DNA of 52,598 nucleotides. Origin: an uncultured Alphaproteobacteria bacterium (GTDB lineage: Bacteria; Pseudomonadota; Alphaproteobacteria; HIMB59). Location: NCBI GenBank assembly GCA_902526965.1, contig CABZMT010000007.1:1-52598 (forward strand). The letters run 5' to 3'. The translations under genes were made by a program, and so were the position numbers. Below, one piece after another: positions 1 through 7,943 of this stretch; the first letter of the stretch is position 1, and the number at the start of each line of letters is the position of its first letter. Under the pieces are notes generated by a model. That model was not told where the DNA came from. It searched no databases and saw nothing but the letters and a program-made list of their open reading frames with translations.

Positions 1-85
1 CAGTAAACTAAGCCTATTAAAGCCTAGCAATACCTAAATTTTTTTTTATTTTTTTATAGTTTTTTTTTAATATTTTCTCAACACT

Positions 86-1477
86 ATGAAAAAAACTAAC
101 TTAAAAACAAAACTTTTGGCATCTGTTGCATGCATAAGCTTTGGCTTGACAGGATTTGCCAACGCAGGAGCGCACAGTGAGGATGTCTATGGCCCATTCC
201 CAGTAACTCTAAAAGGTTACTCTGGTGATTGCACAAATACTGTTTCTTACAGCGGCCAGATAGCAAGACACGTACAACACGACAGTCTTAAACATCTTTC
301 CACAAAAGGTGATTATTCTGAGATGAATTCTTACTATAGTGGCTCAGATAAAAATAAACAAATTTGGGCGCCGGCTTCTAAGGACGGTTTTCCTATTAAA
401 CAAACATTATTAAATGATATTTCTTCTGGTAAAAATCTTTCAGGTAAAACTTATAAAGGAACTATTACATCTTGGCCCAACAACATGACAGGACCAGAAG
501 TAATTGACTTTTGGATGAGTAAAGCTGAGAGCAATCCAAAAGATGTCTCAGTTGGATTAAATTACCAGCAGCTTCTCTCAAAGTTTATTATGGGAGCAGT
601 ATTTTATAACCAAGCTATCGACAATTATCTTGACGAAAAAATGGAAGCAGACACAAAGCCTAATGATAAGCCATACAAAGATGGTGCTTGTTACACAGGT
701 AAAGAGCATAGTTGGGATGAGGCATTTGGATATTGGGGTGCTGCAGCACATTCTTTGTTGTTATCAGCTGAACAAAACTACAATGTAGCTAAGAAAAAAG
801 ATTTAGCATCTGCAGATCATAATGGCGATGGAGTTGTAGATCTCAAATCTGAGTATGTTTTTGCACATGCTTACTATGCTTCAAGCTTTGATAAAGGCGG
901 CAAGACAACTTATCTTGAGGACATAACAAGAGCCTTTTTAGATGGAAGAAAATTAATAACATCTGCAAATGGAGAAAAACTCTCTGATGCTCAAAGATCA
1001 GAATTAATGGGATATGTCTCAATAATCTCTGAAAACTGGGAAAAGGTTATCGCAGAGTCTGTGTTTAAGTACGCTGGATCAACTTATAAATCACTTGTTG
1101 CTCTTGAAGATGTGAGCAATGCTGATTTAGCTAAAGAATTTGATAAGTACATGAAGTATTGGGGAGAATTAAAAGGCTTCTCAATGGCTCTTCAAGTTGG
1201 AAAAGACAACATTGGAGAAACAGGGACAAAGCTTAATCGAATGGTTGGTTTTGGCCCAATGCTTTTAGACGAAACTCAAATTGTAGGCATCGATGTAAAT
1301 GGTAATTATGTAATGGATAAAGTTTATTCCATGAATGATGCAAAACTTCATATGTTAAAAATACAAAAACTTATGATTGATCAATTTGGCGTTGAAGCAA
1401 GAGGTAATGACATGCTTTCAGATATGGCAGATCTTGCGTCTAAAATTGGTACATCTGAGTCAGCAGAAAACGACTAA
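86..1477 (+). CDS. Secreted DUF4856-family protein
   Basis: This is a 463-residue exported protein of unknown biochemical function. Residues 1-27 form a clear signal peptide (Lys-rich N-terminus, hydrophobic core, ANA cleavage site), so the mature protein is periplasmic or surface-exposed. The YGPFPVTLKGYSGD segment (about 35-48), the SYSGQ motif and HSWDEAFGYWG (208-218) are the pattern I associate with DUF4856. A calcium-loop-like DHNGDGVVD stretch lies at about 244-252. DUF4856 proteins resemble imelysin-type iron-uptake proteins in being secreted and helical, and an iron-binding ABC protein lies two genes downstream, so a role in metal acquisition is possible but inferred. A strong hairpin follows the gene. 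The family call is fairly secure; the function is open. Confidence 0.75.
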   Translation: MKKTNLKTKLLASVACISFGLTGFANAGAHSEDVYGPFPVTLKGYSGDCTNTVSYSGQIARHVQHDSLKHLSTKGDYSEMNSYYSGSDKNKQIWAPASKDGFPIKQTLLNDISSGKNLSGKTYKGTITSWPNNMTGPEVIDFWMSKAESNPKDVSVGLNYQQLLSKFIMGAVFYNQAIDNYLDEKMEADTKPNDKPYKDGACYTGKEHSWDEAFGYWGAAAHSLLLSAEQNYNVAKKKDLASADHNGDGVVDLKSEYVFAHAYYASSFDKGGKTTYLEDITRAFLDGRKLITSANGEKLSDAQRSELMGYVSIISENWEKVIAESVFKYAGSTYKSLVALEDVSNADLAKEFDKYMKYWGELKGFSMALQVGKDNIGETGTKLNRMVGFGPMLLDETQIVGIDVNGNYVMDKVYSMNDAKLHMLKIQKLMIDQFGVEARGNDMLSDMADLASKIGTSESAEND

Positions 1478-1525
1478 ATTAAAAGTTTGTCTCTTCTCCT
1501 ACACTGACACATAAAGAGACGATTG

Positions 1526-1549
1526 CATGGCCTTTTTCGGAAGGCCATG
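1526..1549 (+). terminator. Hairpin after the DUF4856 gene
   Basis: A perfect 9-bp inverted repeat, CATGGCCTT (1526-1534) and AAGGCCATG (1541-1549), encloses a six-base loop. It sits 49 bases after the stop codon. A second, weaker stem (GTCTCTT 1489-1495 with AAGAGAC 1514-1520) precedes it. The run after the main stem is TTATAAT rather than a pure T tract, and it doubles as a likely -10 box for the next gene, so termination may be partial. Confidence 0.6.
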
Positions 1550-1550
1550 T

Positions 1551-1556
1551 TATAAT
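1551..1556 (+). promoter_or_regulatory. Candidate -10 box for the hydroxylase gene
   Basis: A perfect TATAAT lies 13 bases before the ATG at 1570, and a second TATAAT (1562-1567) is only 2 bases from it. No Shine-Dalgarno sequence is visible, so the transcript would have a leader of only a few bases. There is no clear -35 box, because the terminator hairpin occupies that position. Confidence 0.35.
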
Positions 1557-1569
1557 ATCAGTATAATTT

Positions 1570-2589
1570 ATGGAATTTTTTTTTGATATATTTCAAAACA
1601 CAATAGATCAATTTACTAATCCAAAAAAAAGAGTATTCATTCTTTACTTATTTTTATCTATATTTATTGCCACGCTTTGGCTGATTTTTAATAAAAAAAA
1701 ATCTCTACTACAGTCAATAAAATTTATCTTTAACCCAAAAGTATTTTTTTCAAAATCAGCAAAAAGTGATTATAAAGTTTTTTTTATAAACCAGGTTATA
1801 ATGCTTTTAATTTCTCCTCATCTACTAACTCAAATTACAATAGCTACTGCGTTATATTTTTTCTTTTTTGAAATTAATTTTATTGATATGGGACTTTTTG
1901 CTTCTTCACCTAAATACATAATAATTAGTTTATTCACACTTACTCATTTTATAGTAGACGATTTTTCAAAATATATAGTACATCGTTGGATGCATAATTG
2001 GCCATTTTTATGGGCTTTACATAAAGTTCATCACTCGGCGACAAATCTTACACCTATGACTGTTTTTAGAACTCATCCTTTAGAGGGTTTAGTGTTCACA
2101 TTAAGATCAGCTTTTGCTCAAGGTGTAACAATTTCAACTTTTGTCTATTTATTTGGAGGCGGTGTTGATTTATATACAATACTCGGTGCAAATTTATTTG
2201 TATTTCTATTCAATGTATTTGGTTCAAATTTAAGACACTCACATATTGGGATACGATATTGGAGATGGTTGGAGTATATTTTGATTTCACCAGCACAACA
2301 CCACCTTCACCACTCAATTGCAAAAGAACATTACAATAAAAATTATGGTGCAGCTCTTGCTATATGGGATTGGCTATTTGGATCATTACATCATTCTGAG
2401 GATACTGATAGTCTTACACTAGGATTGGGAACTAAAGATGATCAAAAAAAACACTCATTAAAAGAATTATATTTAACTCCTTTTTCTGAGTCTTATAAAT
2501 TTTTAAAAAGATATTTTTTAAAGCTATTTTTCTTTAGAAAAACTAAAAAAAATAAATCTGAAATATACTTCAAAAAATCACCACAATAG
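1570..2589 (+). CDS. Sterol desaturase / fatty acid hydroxylase superfamily membrane protein
   Basis: This 339-residue integral membrane protein has several hydrophobic segments and the histidine clusters of the non-heme di-iron fatty acid hydroxylase superfamily: HRWMH (138-142), HKVHH (151-155), RHSHIG (222-227) and HHLHH (244-248). The superfamily hydroxylates or desaturates lipid, sterol or carotenoid substrates using O2; the substrate cannot be told here. The C-terminus is strongly basic and rich in Lys and Phe. The start is the ATG right after tandem TATAAT boxes, with no visible ribosome binding site. It lies between two exported proteins on the same strand but is separated from the upstream one by a hairpin. 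The fold and metal site are confident; the reaction is not. Confidence 0.82.
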   Translation: MEFFFDIFQNTIDQFTNPKKRVFILYLFLSIFIATLWLIFNKKKSLLQSIKFIFNPKVFFSKSAKSDYKVFFINQVIMLLISPHLLTQITIATALYFFFFEINFIDMGLFASSPKYIIISLFTLTHFIVDDFSKYIVHRWMHNWPFLWALHKVHHSATNLTPMTVFRTHPLEGLVFTLRSAFAQGVTISTFVYLFGGGVDLYTILGANLFVFLFNVFGSNLRHSHIGIRYWRWLEYILISPAQHHLHHSIAKEHYNKNYGAALAIWDWLFGSLHHSEDTDSLTLGLGTKDDQKKHSLKELYLTPFSESYKFLKRYFLKLFFFRKTKKNKSEIYFKKSPQ

Positions 2590-2652
2590 TTGTTATTAAA
2601 CTACAAATAAATTTTTAATTTTAATAGTTTCTCTAGTGTTTATAAAAGTATT

Positions 2653-3666
2653 ATGAAGTATAAATCAATTATTCTTTTGACCTCTTCAATACTAATAGTT
2701 CTTACATCAATGTATGTTGCTCTTACCAAAGCATACGCATCAGAAACTATTAAAGTATACTCAGAGAGACAACCTTTTTTAATAGAACCTTTAATTAAAG
2801 AATATGAAAAAAGTACAGGGAATAAAATAGAGTGGATATTTTCTAAAAAGGGTTTAGTGCAAAAAACTATATTGGAAAAATCTAGACCAGTTGCTGATAT
2901 TTTTCTATCATCAGACATTGCTAGACTAGTTGATATTACGGAAGCTAAAGCAAATTTCGAGATTCCTTTTCAGAAAAATGTACCTGAAAATTTACAATCA
3001 AAAAATTGGACAAGTTTAACAATGAGGGCAAGAGTAATTTATGCTCATAATGACCTTAACCTAAATAATATTTCATACGAGGACTTGGTGCTACCTGAGT
3101 ATAAAAATAGAGTTTGTACTAGATCTGGATATCACCCATATAATATCTCACTATTTTCATCTCTTATTGCTCATCACGGAGAAGAGTGGTTTGAAGATTA
3201 TATAATAAAATTAAAAGCAAATTTGGCAAGAAAACCGCAAGGAAATGACAGAGACCAAGTTAAAGCCATATATGCAGGTGTATGCGACCTTAGTATTGGA
3301 AATCATTACTACTATTTCAAAATGTTAGATGACCCAAACCAAATAGTATGGCTTGATAAAGTATCTCCAATTTTCCCAAACCAAGATAATTATGGAACTC
3401 ATGTAAACATCTCAGGTATATCTATAATAAATGATGAAAACTATGATGCCTCAGTTGATTTTTTAGACTTTTTGCTAAGCGAAGAAGCACAAAAAATTTA
3501 TGCTAATGATAATAATGAGTTTCCAGTGAACCCTAATGTCTCTGCATCTGAAAGAGTACAAAAATTGGCAAATAACGCAAATTTTGACTCTACAAGTTTA
3601 GAAGAAATTGCCTCAAATAGAAAAGCCGTTCTCGATATTTTAAATAAAATTAATTTTGACGGTTAA
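2653..3666 (+). CDS. Fe(3+) ABC transporter substrate-binding protein (FutA/FbpA/IdiA type)
   Basis: This 337-residue protein is a periplasmic ferric-iron binding protein. An N-terminal hydrophobic signal (about 1-30, AYAS at its end) is followed by the family's first strand TIKVYSERQPF. Three consecutive tyrosines at 219-221 (GNHYYYF) occupy the place of the conserved iron-ligating tyrosines, and the TRSGYHPYN stretch (156-164) and the C-terminal SEEAQKIYAN helix also fit. The usual FbpB-type permease and FbpC-type ATPase genes are not next to it. It must therefore share a transporter encoded elsewhere, or be regulated separately as the high-abundance component. The gene is followed by a GC-rich hairpin. 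Family assignment is strong; the specificity for Fe(3+) is inferred from the tyrosines. Confidence 0.85.
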   Translation: MKYKSIILLTSSILIVLTSMYVALTKAYASETIKVYSERQPFLIEPLIKEYEKSTGNKIEWIFSKKGLVQKTILEKSRPVADIFLSSDIARLVDITEAKANFEIPFQKNVPENLQSKNWTSLTMRARVIYAHNDLNLNNISYEDLVLPEYKNRVCTRSGYHPYNISLFSSLIAHHGEEWFEDYIIKLKANLARKPQGNDRDQVKAIYAGVCDLSIGNHYYYFKMLDDPNQIVWLDKVSPIFPNQDNYGTHVNISGISIINDENYDASVDFLDFLLSEEAQKIYANDNNEFPVNPNVSASERVQKLANNANFDSTSLEEIASNRKAVLDILNKINFDG

Positions 3667-3693
3667 ATAGGTTGGTCGCTTTAAATAGATCCG

Positions 3694-3718
3694 TCGCACC
3701 CCGAAGGTTAGGGTGCGA
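3694..3718 (+). terminator. GC-rich hairpin after the iron-binding protein gene
   Basis: A perfect 8-bp stem, TCGCACCC (3694-3701) with GGGTGCGA (3711-3718), closes a nine-base loop and begins 27 bases after the stop codon. It is strikingly GC-rich for this sequence. Only ATAAATTT follows, so it may be a weak intrinsic terminator or a 3'-end stabilising structure. The 75 bases between it and pabB show nothing else recognisable. Confidence 0.5.
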
Positions 3719-3793
3719 ATAAATTTAGTCTTAAAGTAAAATTGTAGCAATCGCATTAGTTGAATAAATAATCTATATAACTAAAATTCGTTC

Positions 3794-4996
3794 ATGGATA
3801 ATTCTGAAATACTTAGTATTTTACTTAAATCTGACAAAGATTTAATAATTTTTAGAAATTCAGAGAAAAATAATTTTGAAATATATACAGATTTTGTTGA
3901 AAAAATTAATTTAAATATAGGTAATTTAGATAAATTCTTAAATAAATTAGAACGATTCAAATCAAATAAACCATATGATTGTTATATTGGTTTCTTTGGA
4001 TATGAATTACTTTGTAAAAATATAAATTTAAAGGTAAATAAAGATAGTTCGTCTTTTCCTGAGGGGGTTTTCTTTCGTCCACAAACAAAAATTATTTTAG
4101 ATAAAAAAATCAAAGTGATAACTAAATCTAAAACAATATTACTAGAAGATTTGAAAATTTTAAAAAAGAATAATTCAAATAATAGCAAAATAACTGTAAG
4201 TCCAAACGTTAAAGTCTATGAAAAAATCTTTAATAAATTTAAAAAAAATATTAGAGCAGGAGAAACCTATCAAATAAAAATTGCTCAAAAATATTCCAAT
4301 AAAAAAGACATTGATGTTGTTAATTTATTTTTTGATTTGATGAAAAAAAATCTTAGTCCTGAGTCTTTTTGTGTAAGAAACAAAAATTTTAATATAATTA
4401 GCTGCTCTCCTGAAAACTTATTTAGAGTAAAAGGGAAAAAAATAGTTACTTCTCCAATAGCAGGAACAGTAAGTAGAGATAAAATAAAATCAACAAAACA
4501 AGCGAGGATCTTTTTTGAAAATAATCAAAAAGAGGATAAAGAGCACAACATGATTGTTGATTTAGAAAGAAATGATTTAAGCCGTATTACCAAGGCAAAT
4601 TCAGTTAAAATACAAAATTTAAAATTTGTACAAAAATACCAATACATTTTCCACAATGTCTCTGAGATATCAGGAACACTTCTTGATAATGTAAGTTTAT
4701 CGGAAATAATTAAAGCAATGATGCCAGGAGGCTCTGTTATTGGATGTCCAAAAATCAATACTTTAAAACTTCTTAATAAAGAAGAAAAAGAACCCAGACG
4801 AATTTATACTGGTTCTTTTGGTTACTTTCGCTCTAAACAAGATATGAGTTTTAATATCATCATAAGGTCTATACTAAATTTTAAAAAAAATAATGAAGTA
4901 TTTGCAGCTAGTGGTGTAATTTTAGATAGCACTGCTAAAAATGAGTATCATGAAAATTATTTGAAAGCTAAATCACTATTAGATTTATTAAAATGA
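3794..4996 (+). CDS. pabB: Aminodeoxychorismate synthase component I (PabB-like)
   Basis: This 400-residue chorismate-utilising enzyme is expected to pair with PabA to turn chorismate and glutamine into 4-amino-4-deoxychorismate for folate. Chorismate-binding motifs are visible: MIVDLERNDL (253-262), PGGSVIGCPK (311-320) and YTGSFGY. It is short, as for PabB, and lacks the long N-terminal tryptophan-inhibition region of TrpE. The active-site pentapeptide reads PIAGT (221-225): classical PabB has Lys (PIKGT) and TrpE has Ala, so residue 223 looks TrpE-like. Context still favours folate: pabA overlaps its stop codon by four bases (ATGA), and pabC, folP, folB and folK follow. An anthranilate synthase or a dual-use enzyme is the alternative. 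Confidence 0.82.
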   Translation: MDNSEILSILLKSDKDLIIFRNSEKNNFEIYTDFVEKINLNIGNLDKFLNKLERFKSNKPYDCYIGFFGYELLCKNINLKVNKDSSSFPEGVFFRPQTKIILDKKIKVITKSKTILLEDLKILKKNNSNNSKITVSPNVKVYEKIFNKFKKNIRAGETYQIKIAQKYSNKKDIDVVNLFFDLMKKNLSPESFCVRNKNFNIISCSPENLFRVKGKKIVTSPIAGTVSRDKIKSTKQARIFFENNQKEDKEHNMIVDLERNDLSRITKANSVKIQNLKFVQKYQYIFHNVSEISGTLLDNVSLSEIIKAMMPGGSVIGCPKINTLKLLNKEEKEPRRIYTGSFGYFRSKQDMSFNIIIRSILNFKKNNEVFAASGVILDSTAKNEYHENYLKAKSLLDLLK

Positions 4997-5559
4997 ATTT
5001 ATTACTAATAGATCATGAAGACTCCTTTACCTATAATCTTGCACATCTGTTATCTGGTTTCGGTAACCTTGAAGTTAAAAATTTTTATGATGTAAAAGAA
5101 AATTCTGTAAAAAAGTCAGATGTAATAATTTTTTCTCCAGGGCCAGGAAAGCCCTTAGATTATCCAATATCATTGGATATTTATAATAATTATAAATCGA
5201 AGAAGAAAATTATTGGTATCTGCCTTGGATTTCAACTTATTGCTAACGGAGAAGGTGGAACTATTTCTAAACAGGAAAAAATATTTCATGGTTATCAAAC
5301 GTATATACGAACAAATACTCAAAGTTTAAGATTTCCTAATAACGCTTTATATCAAGTAGGGAGATACCACTCTTTGAAACTAAAAGAGCCATTTAATTCT
5401 TCTTCAATGCATATTACAATGAGATGTGAGGAAACTAATGTAGCAATGTGTTTGGAAAGCCATAAATATGACATTTGTGGTTTACAATTTCACCCAGACT
5501 CATTTTTAACTCCAAATGGCAAACAATTTATTCGAAAAATCATTCAATTTAAAAAATAA
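4993..5559 (+). CDS. pabA: Aminodeoxychorismate/anthranilate synthase glutamine amidotransferase (PabA)
   Basis: This 188-residue class I glutamine amidotransferase supplies ammonia to PabB. The N-terminal LLIDHEDSFTYN, the SPGPG oxyanion region (48-52) and the nucleophile Cys77 in GICLG are all present, with the catalytic His167 in the C-terminal QFHPDSFLT. The third triad member is Asp169 where the family normally has Glu (FHPES), read directly from a GAC codon. Asp can in principle keep the relay, so I still expect activity. The start ATG overlaps the pabB stop, implying translational coupling, and the 3' end overlaps pabC by 44 bases in another frame. Like many PabA proteins it could also serve an anthranilate synthase. 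Confidence 0.87.
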   Translation: MNLLLIDHEDSFTYNLAHLLSGFGNLEVKNFYDVKENSVKKSDVIIFSPGPGKPLDYPISLDIYNNYKSKKKIIGICLGFQLIANGEGGTISKQEKIFHGYQTYIRTNTQSLRFPNNALYQVGRYHSLKLKEPFNSSSMHITMRCEETNVAMCLESHKYDICGLQFHPDSFLTPNGKQFIRKIIQFKK

Positions 5560-6298
5560 CTCTTATTTACACTCTAAATTTAAACCACTTTGGGGCCAGA
5601 AGGGTGTTTTTACGTCTATACCTGTCATAGGAAAAACTCCAAGATTTATAGGCTTAAACCGCTATTTAAGGACTTTTAATAATACATGCCGTGATTATAA
5701 ATTTGATGCCAATCTAAATCCAAAAATGATCAGAGAATTAATTGGAGAAGATATTAAGCAAATTAAAATTTTTAACCACTTACTAAGAATTGCTACTAAT
5801 GGAACAACTTTATCAATATCACTTAGAAAAAGAACAACGACAAAGAGTAGTGTAATTGGATTTATAAAAAAATATAAAAGAAAAGACTTTAGAAATAAAA
5901 ATTTATATTACAAAAAAATATTAAAATTTATGAGTGAGATAAATTACTCTGAAAATGAAATTATACTATCAAGAGATGGTGAAATTACAGAGGGTGCAGT
6001 AACAAATTTAATTTTTATTAAAGAAGGAAAAGTATATATTCCAAAAATAGGATACTATTATGGTAACACTTTGAAACTTGTAGAGAAAATATCCAAATTT
6101 AAGTTTATTAAAAAAACAATTTTTGAAAAAGAGCTTAATCAATATAGTGAAATATTATCAATAGGTTCTGGAAGAGGTATTACGTCTATAAAAAGTATCC
6201 AAAGTATTTTTTGGAAAAGAAAATCTACGATATATTTTCAAAAATTAAAAAAAGACTATGAATCTATGATAAAAAATAATTACTATGAAATTCAATAA
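5516..6298 (+). CDS. pabC: Aminodeoxychorismate lyase-like class IV aminotransferase
   Basis: This 260-residue PLP fold-type IV protein would eliminate pyruvate from aminodeoxychorismate to give p-aminobenzoate. Supporting features are the GVFTSI strand near the N-terminus (about 30-35), a lysine-containing FRNKNLYYKK stretch where the PLP lysine of the family lies, GEITEGAVTNLIFI (matching EVTEGTxSNLF) and the late GSGRGITSI segment (the usual site of the TSxxxI motif). It is very divergent and Lys-rich, so the reaction is taken mainly from its position between pabA and folP. The first ATG lies 44 bases inside pabA; no better in-frame start is visible after the pabA stop, and the 14-base overlap with folP shows the operon is continuous. 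A D-amino-acid or branched-chain aminotransferase is less likely here. Confidence 0.78.
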   Translation: MANNLFEKSFNLKNNSYLHSKFKPLWGQKGVFTSIPVIGKTPRFIGLNRYLRTFNNTCRDYKFDANLNPKMIRELIGEDIKQIKIFNHLLRIATNGTTLSISLRKRTTTKSSVIGFIKKYKRKDFRNKNLYYKKILKFMSEINYSENEIILSRDGEITEGAVTNLIFIKEGKVYIPKIGYYYGNTLKLVEKISKFKFIKKTIFEKELNQYSEILSIGSGRGITSIKSIQSIFWKRKSTIYFQKLKKDYESMIKNNYYEIQ

Positions 6299-7100
6299 AT
6301 ATTTATTTACTCTAAAAAAACCATTATTAGTGGGTATTTGTAATTTTACTCCTGATTCCTTTAGTGATGGGGGCAAAACCTTTTCTCGCACTTCTGCACT
6401 TAATCATATTAACTCAATGGTTAAAGATGGAGCACAAATTATAGATATTGGAGCCGAGAGCACTAGACCAAATAGTGAACCAATTACATACAAAGAAGAA
6501 ATTCGTCGGCTTTCACAAATTCTACCGTATTTGAATTATAAGAAATATCTTGTTTCATTAGACTCTTATAAACCTGAGACTCAAGAATATGCCCTTAAAA
6601 AAGGAGTGCATATTATTAATGATATAAATGGCGGTTCAGAGGAATTGTTCAAACTTACAAAAAAGTACAATGCTGGATTATTCTTAATGCACAAAAGAGG
6701 AACACCAAAAGAGATGCAAAAAAAACTAAATCCAAGAGCTAATATGGTAAAAGAGTTTGATAAATTTATTGAAAAAAGACTGAAAATACTAGATAAAATG
6801 AAATTCAATCTTAAAAAAGTATGGTTTGATCCAGGAATAGGTTTTGGCAAAACACTATACCAAAACTTACAATTAATGAGATCCTTATCAAAATATAGTC
6901 ACAAAAATCTACAAATACTTTTAGGTTCATCACGAAAAAGTTGGATAAATTTCATTGATCCTTCAGATGCTGATCAAAGAATAGGCGGATCTTTAGCTTC
7001 TATTACTCATGCCTTACAACAAAATGTCAATACATTTAGAATTCATGATGTCCAAGAGACAAATCAAATGATAAAAGTTTTGAAAGTTTTAAATAAATGA
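6285..7100 (+). CDS. folP: Dihydropteroate synthase
   Basis: This 271-residue TIM-barrel enzyme condenses p-aminobenzoate with the pterin pyrophosphate to give dihydropteroate. Diagnostic motifs appear in order: GICNFTPDSFSDGG (pterin/pyrophosphate loop 1), DIGAESTRPNSEP (loop 2), SLDSYKPE, INDINGG, LMHKRG, DPGIGFGKT, GSSRKSW and the C-terminal RIHDV. Length is normal for the family. The start codon lies inside the pabC reading frame (14-base overlap), and folB starts within the stop codon region (four-base overlap), so the six genes from pabB to folK are probably one transcript. The product feeds tetrahydrofolate, the methyl acceptor of the DmdA-type enzymes elsewhere in this window. Confidence 0.95.
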   Translation: MKFNKYLFTLKKPLLVGICNFTPDSFSDGGKTFSRTSALNHINSMVKDGAQIIDIGAESTRPNSEPITYKEEIRRLSQILPYLNYKKYLVSLDSYKPETQEYALKKGVHIINDINGGSEELFKLTKKYNAGLFLMHKRGTPKEMQKKLNPRANMVKEFDKFIEKRLKILDKMKFNLKKVWFDPGIGFGKTLYQNLQLMRSLSKYSHKNLQILLGSSRKSWINFIDPSDADQRIGGSLASITHALQQNVNTFRIHDVQETNQMIKVLKVLNK

Positions 7101-7444
7101 ATTTTTTTATAGAGATAGAGGACTTAAAGGTCGACACAATCATTGGAGTGTTTGATGAAGAAAGGTTAAAACCACAAACAATATTAATTAGTATTAAATG
7201 CCAATTAGACCTTGATCACAATCAAGATCTTGACAATATTGAAAACGTTACAAGTTATTCCGATATTAAAAAAGAAATAGTAACATTTGTTTCAGCATCT
7301 CAATACAAAACACTAGAAAAATTAATTACAGAATTAAAAAAACAATTGGACAATCAATTTCCAATTAAAATAGAAAAGTTGGAAATAAATAAAATTGAGA
7401 TTGCCAAAAAATATAATGCAAAAAAAGTCAGCGTATCGATATAA
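7097..7444 (+). CDS. folB: Dihydroneopterin aldolase
   Basis: This 115-residue protein belongs to the FolB/tunnelling-fold family, which cleaves 7,8-dihydroneopterin to 6-hydroxymethyl-dihydropterin and glycolaldehyde. The N-terminus (IEIEDLKVDTIIGVFDEERLKPQ) shows the expected strand and the family's IGVxxxER pattern. The central TSYSDIKKEI matches the conserved substrate-site YxxI segment, and the late KTLEKLITELKK helix fits. It starts by ATGA overlap with folP and overlaps folK by 29 bases, consistent with tight coupling. The C-terminal KYNAKKVSVSI corresponds to the usual KP.A......V.I ending. I rate the family as secure and the activity as likely from context. Confidence 0.88.
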   Translation: MNFFIEIEDLKVDTIIGVFDEERLKPQTILISIKCQLDLDHNQDLDNIENVTSYSDIKKEIVTFVSASQYKTLEKLITELKKQLDNQFPIKIEKLEINKIEIAKKYNAKKVSVSI

Positions 7445-7943
7445 ATCATATATCGCTATTGGATCAAATATTGGCAACTGGAAAAGTAATTTTAATTTAG
7501 CATTAAAGCTAATGAATAAATTCGGACATGTCGAAAAGGTTAGTAGAGTCTATTTTACTAAACCTTTTGGGATAACAAACCAAAAATATTTTCACAATGC
7601 TGCCTTTTTATTTACTACAAATCTATACTTCAACGAATTATTTATAAAAATGTGTTTTGTGGAAAAACAAATTAAAAAAAATAAAATTGTAACTAATGGG
7701 CCAAGAAAAATAGATCTCGATCTTATTCAATTTGAAAACTTGAAAATCAAAAACCACCTAATAACTATTCCTCATACATCCTCTCATTTAAGAGATTTTG
7801 TGATACAACCTATCCTAGATTTAAACCCAGATTTCATAGATTTAAAAACCCATAACTCTTATAAAAGCCTTTTAAATAATTTAGAGGAGAGGTTTATCGT
7901 TAAGAAATCTCGTCAAACCCAAGATTATCAAGAATTTTTTTAA
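7416..7943 (+). CDS. folK: 2-amino-4-hydroxy-6-hydroxymethyldihydropteridine pyrophosphokinase
   Basis: HPPK transfers pyrophosphate from ATP to hydroxymethyl-dihydropterin. The N-terminal YIAIGSNIGNW and the signature NGPRKIDLDLI (canonical GPRxLDLDLL, carrying the Mg-binding Asp pair) identify the family, followed by IPHTSSHLRDFVIQPI (canonical PHPxxxxRxFVLxPL). I place the start at the ATG at 7416, giving 175 residues; an upstream TTG at 7395 in the same frame is possible but adds residues not typical of the family. The reading frame overlaps folB by 29 bases at its 5' end. Its 3' end overlaps the convergent TrpF-like gene by 44 bases, so both C-termini are encoded by the same DNA. Confidence 0.92.
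   Translation: MQKKSAYRYKSYIAIGSNIGNWKSNFNLALKLMNKFGHVEKVSRVYFTKPFGITNQKYFHNAAFLFTTNLYFNELFIKMCFVEKQIKKNKIVTNGPRKIDLDLIQFENLKIKNHLITIPHTSSHLRDFVIQPILDLNPDFIDLKTHNSYKSLLNNLEERFIVKKSRQTQDYQEFF

Noticed and set aside
1..85. Fur or RirA box before the DUF4856 gene
   Set aside because: The region is mostly T-runs and shows no convincing inverted repeat.
2640..2918. Minus-strand frame of 92 codons inside the iron-binding protein gene
   Set aside because: Antisense shadow of a gene with signal peptide and family motifs; no ribosome binding site and no recognisable protein character.
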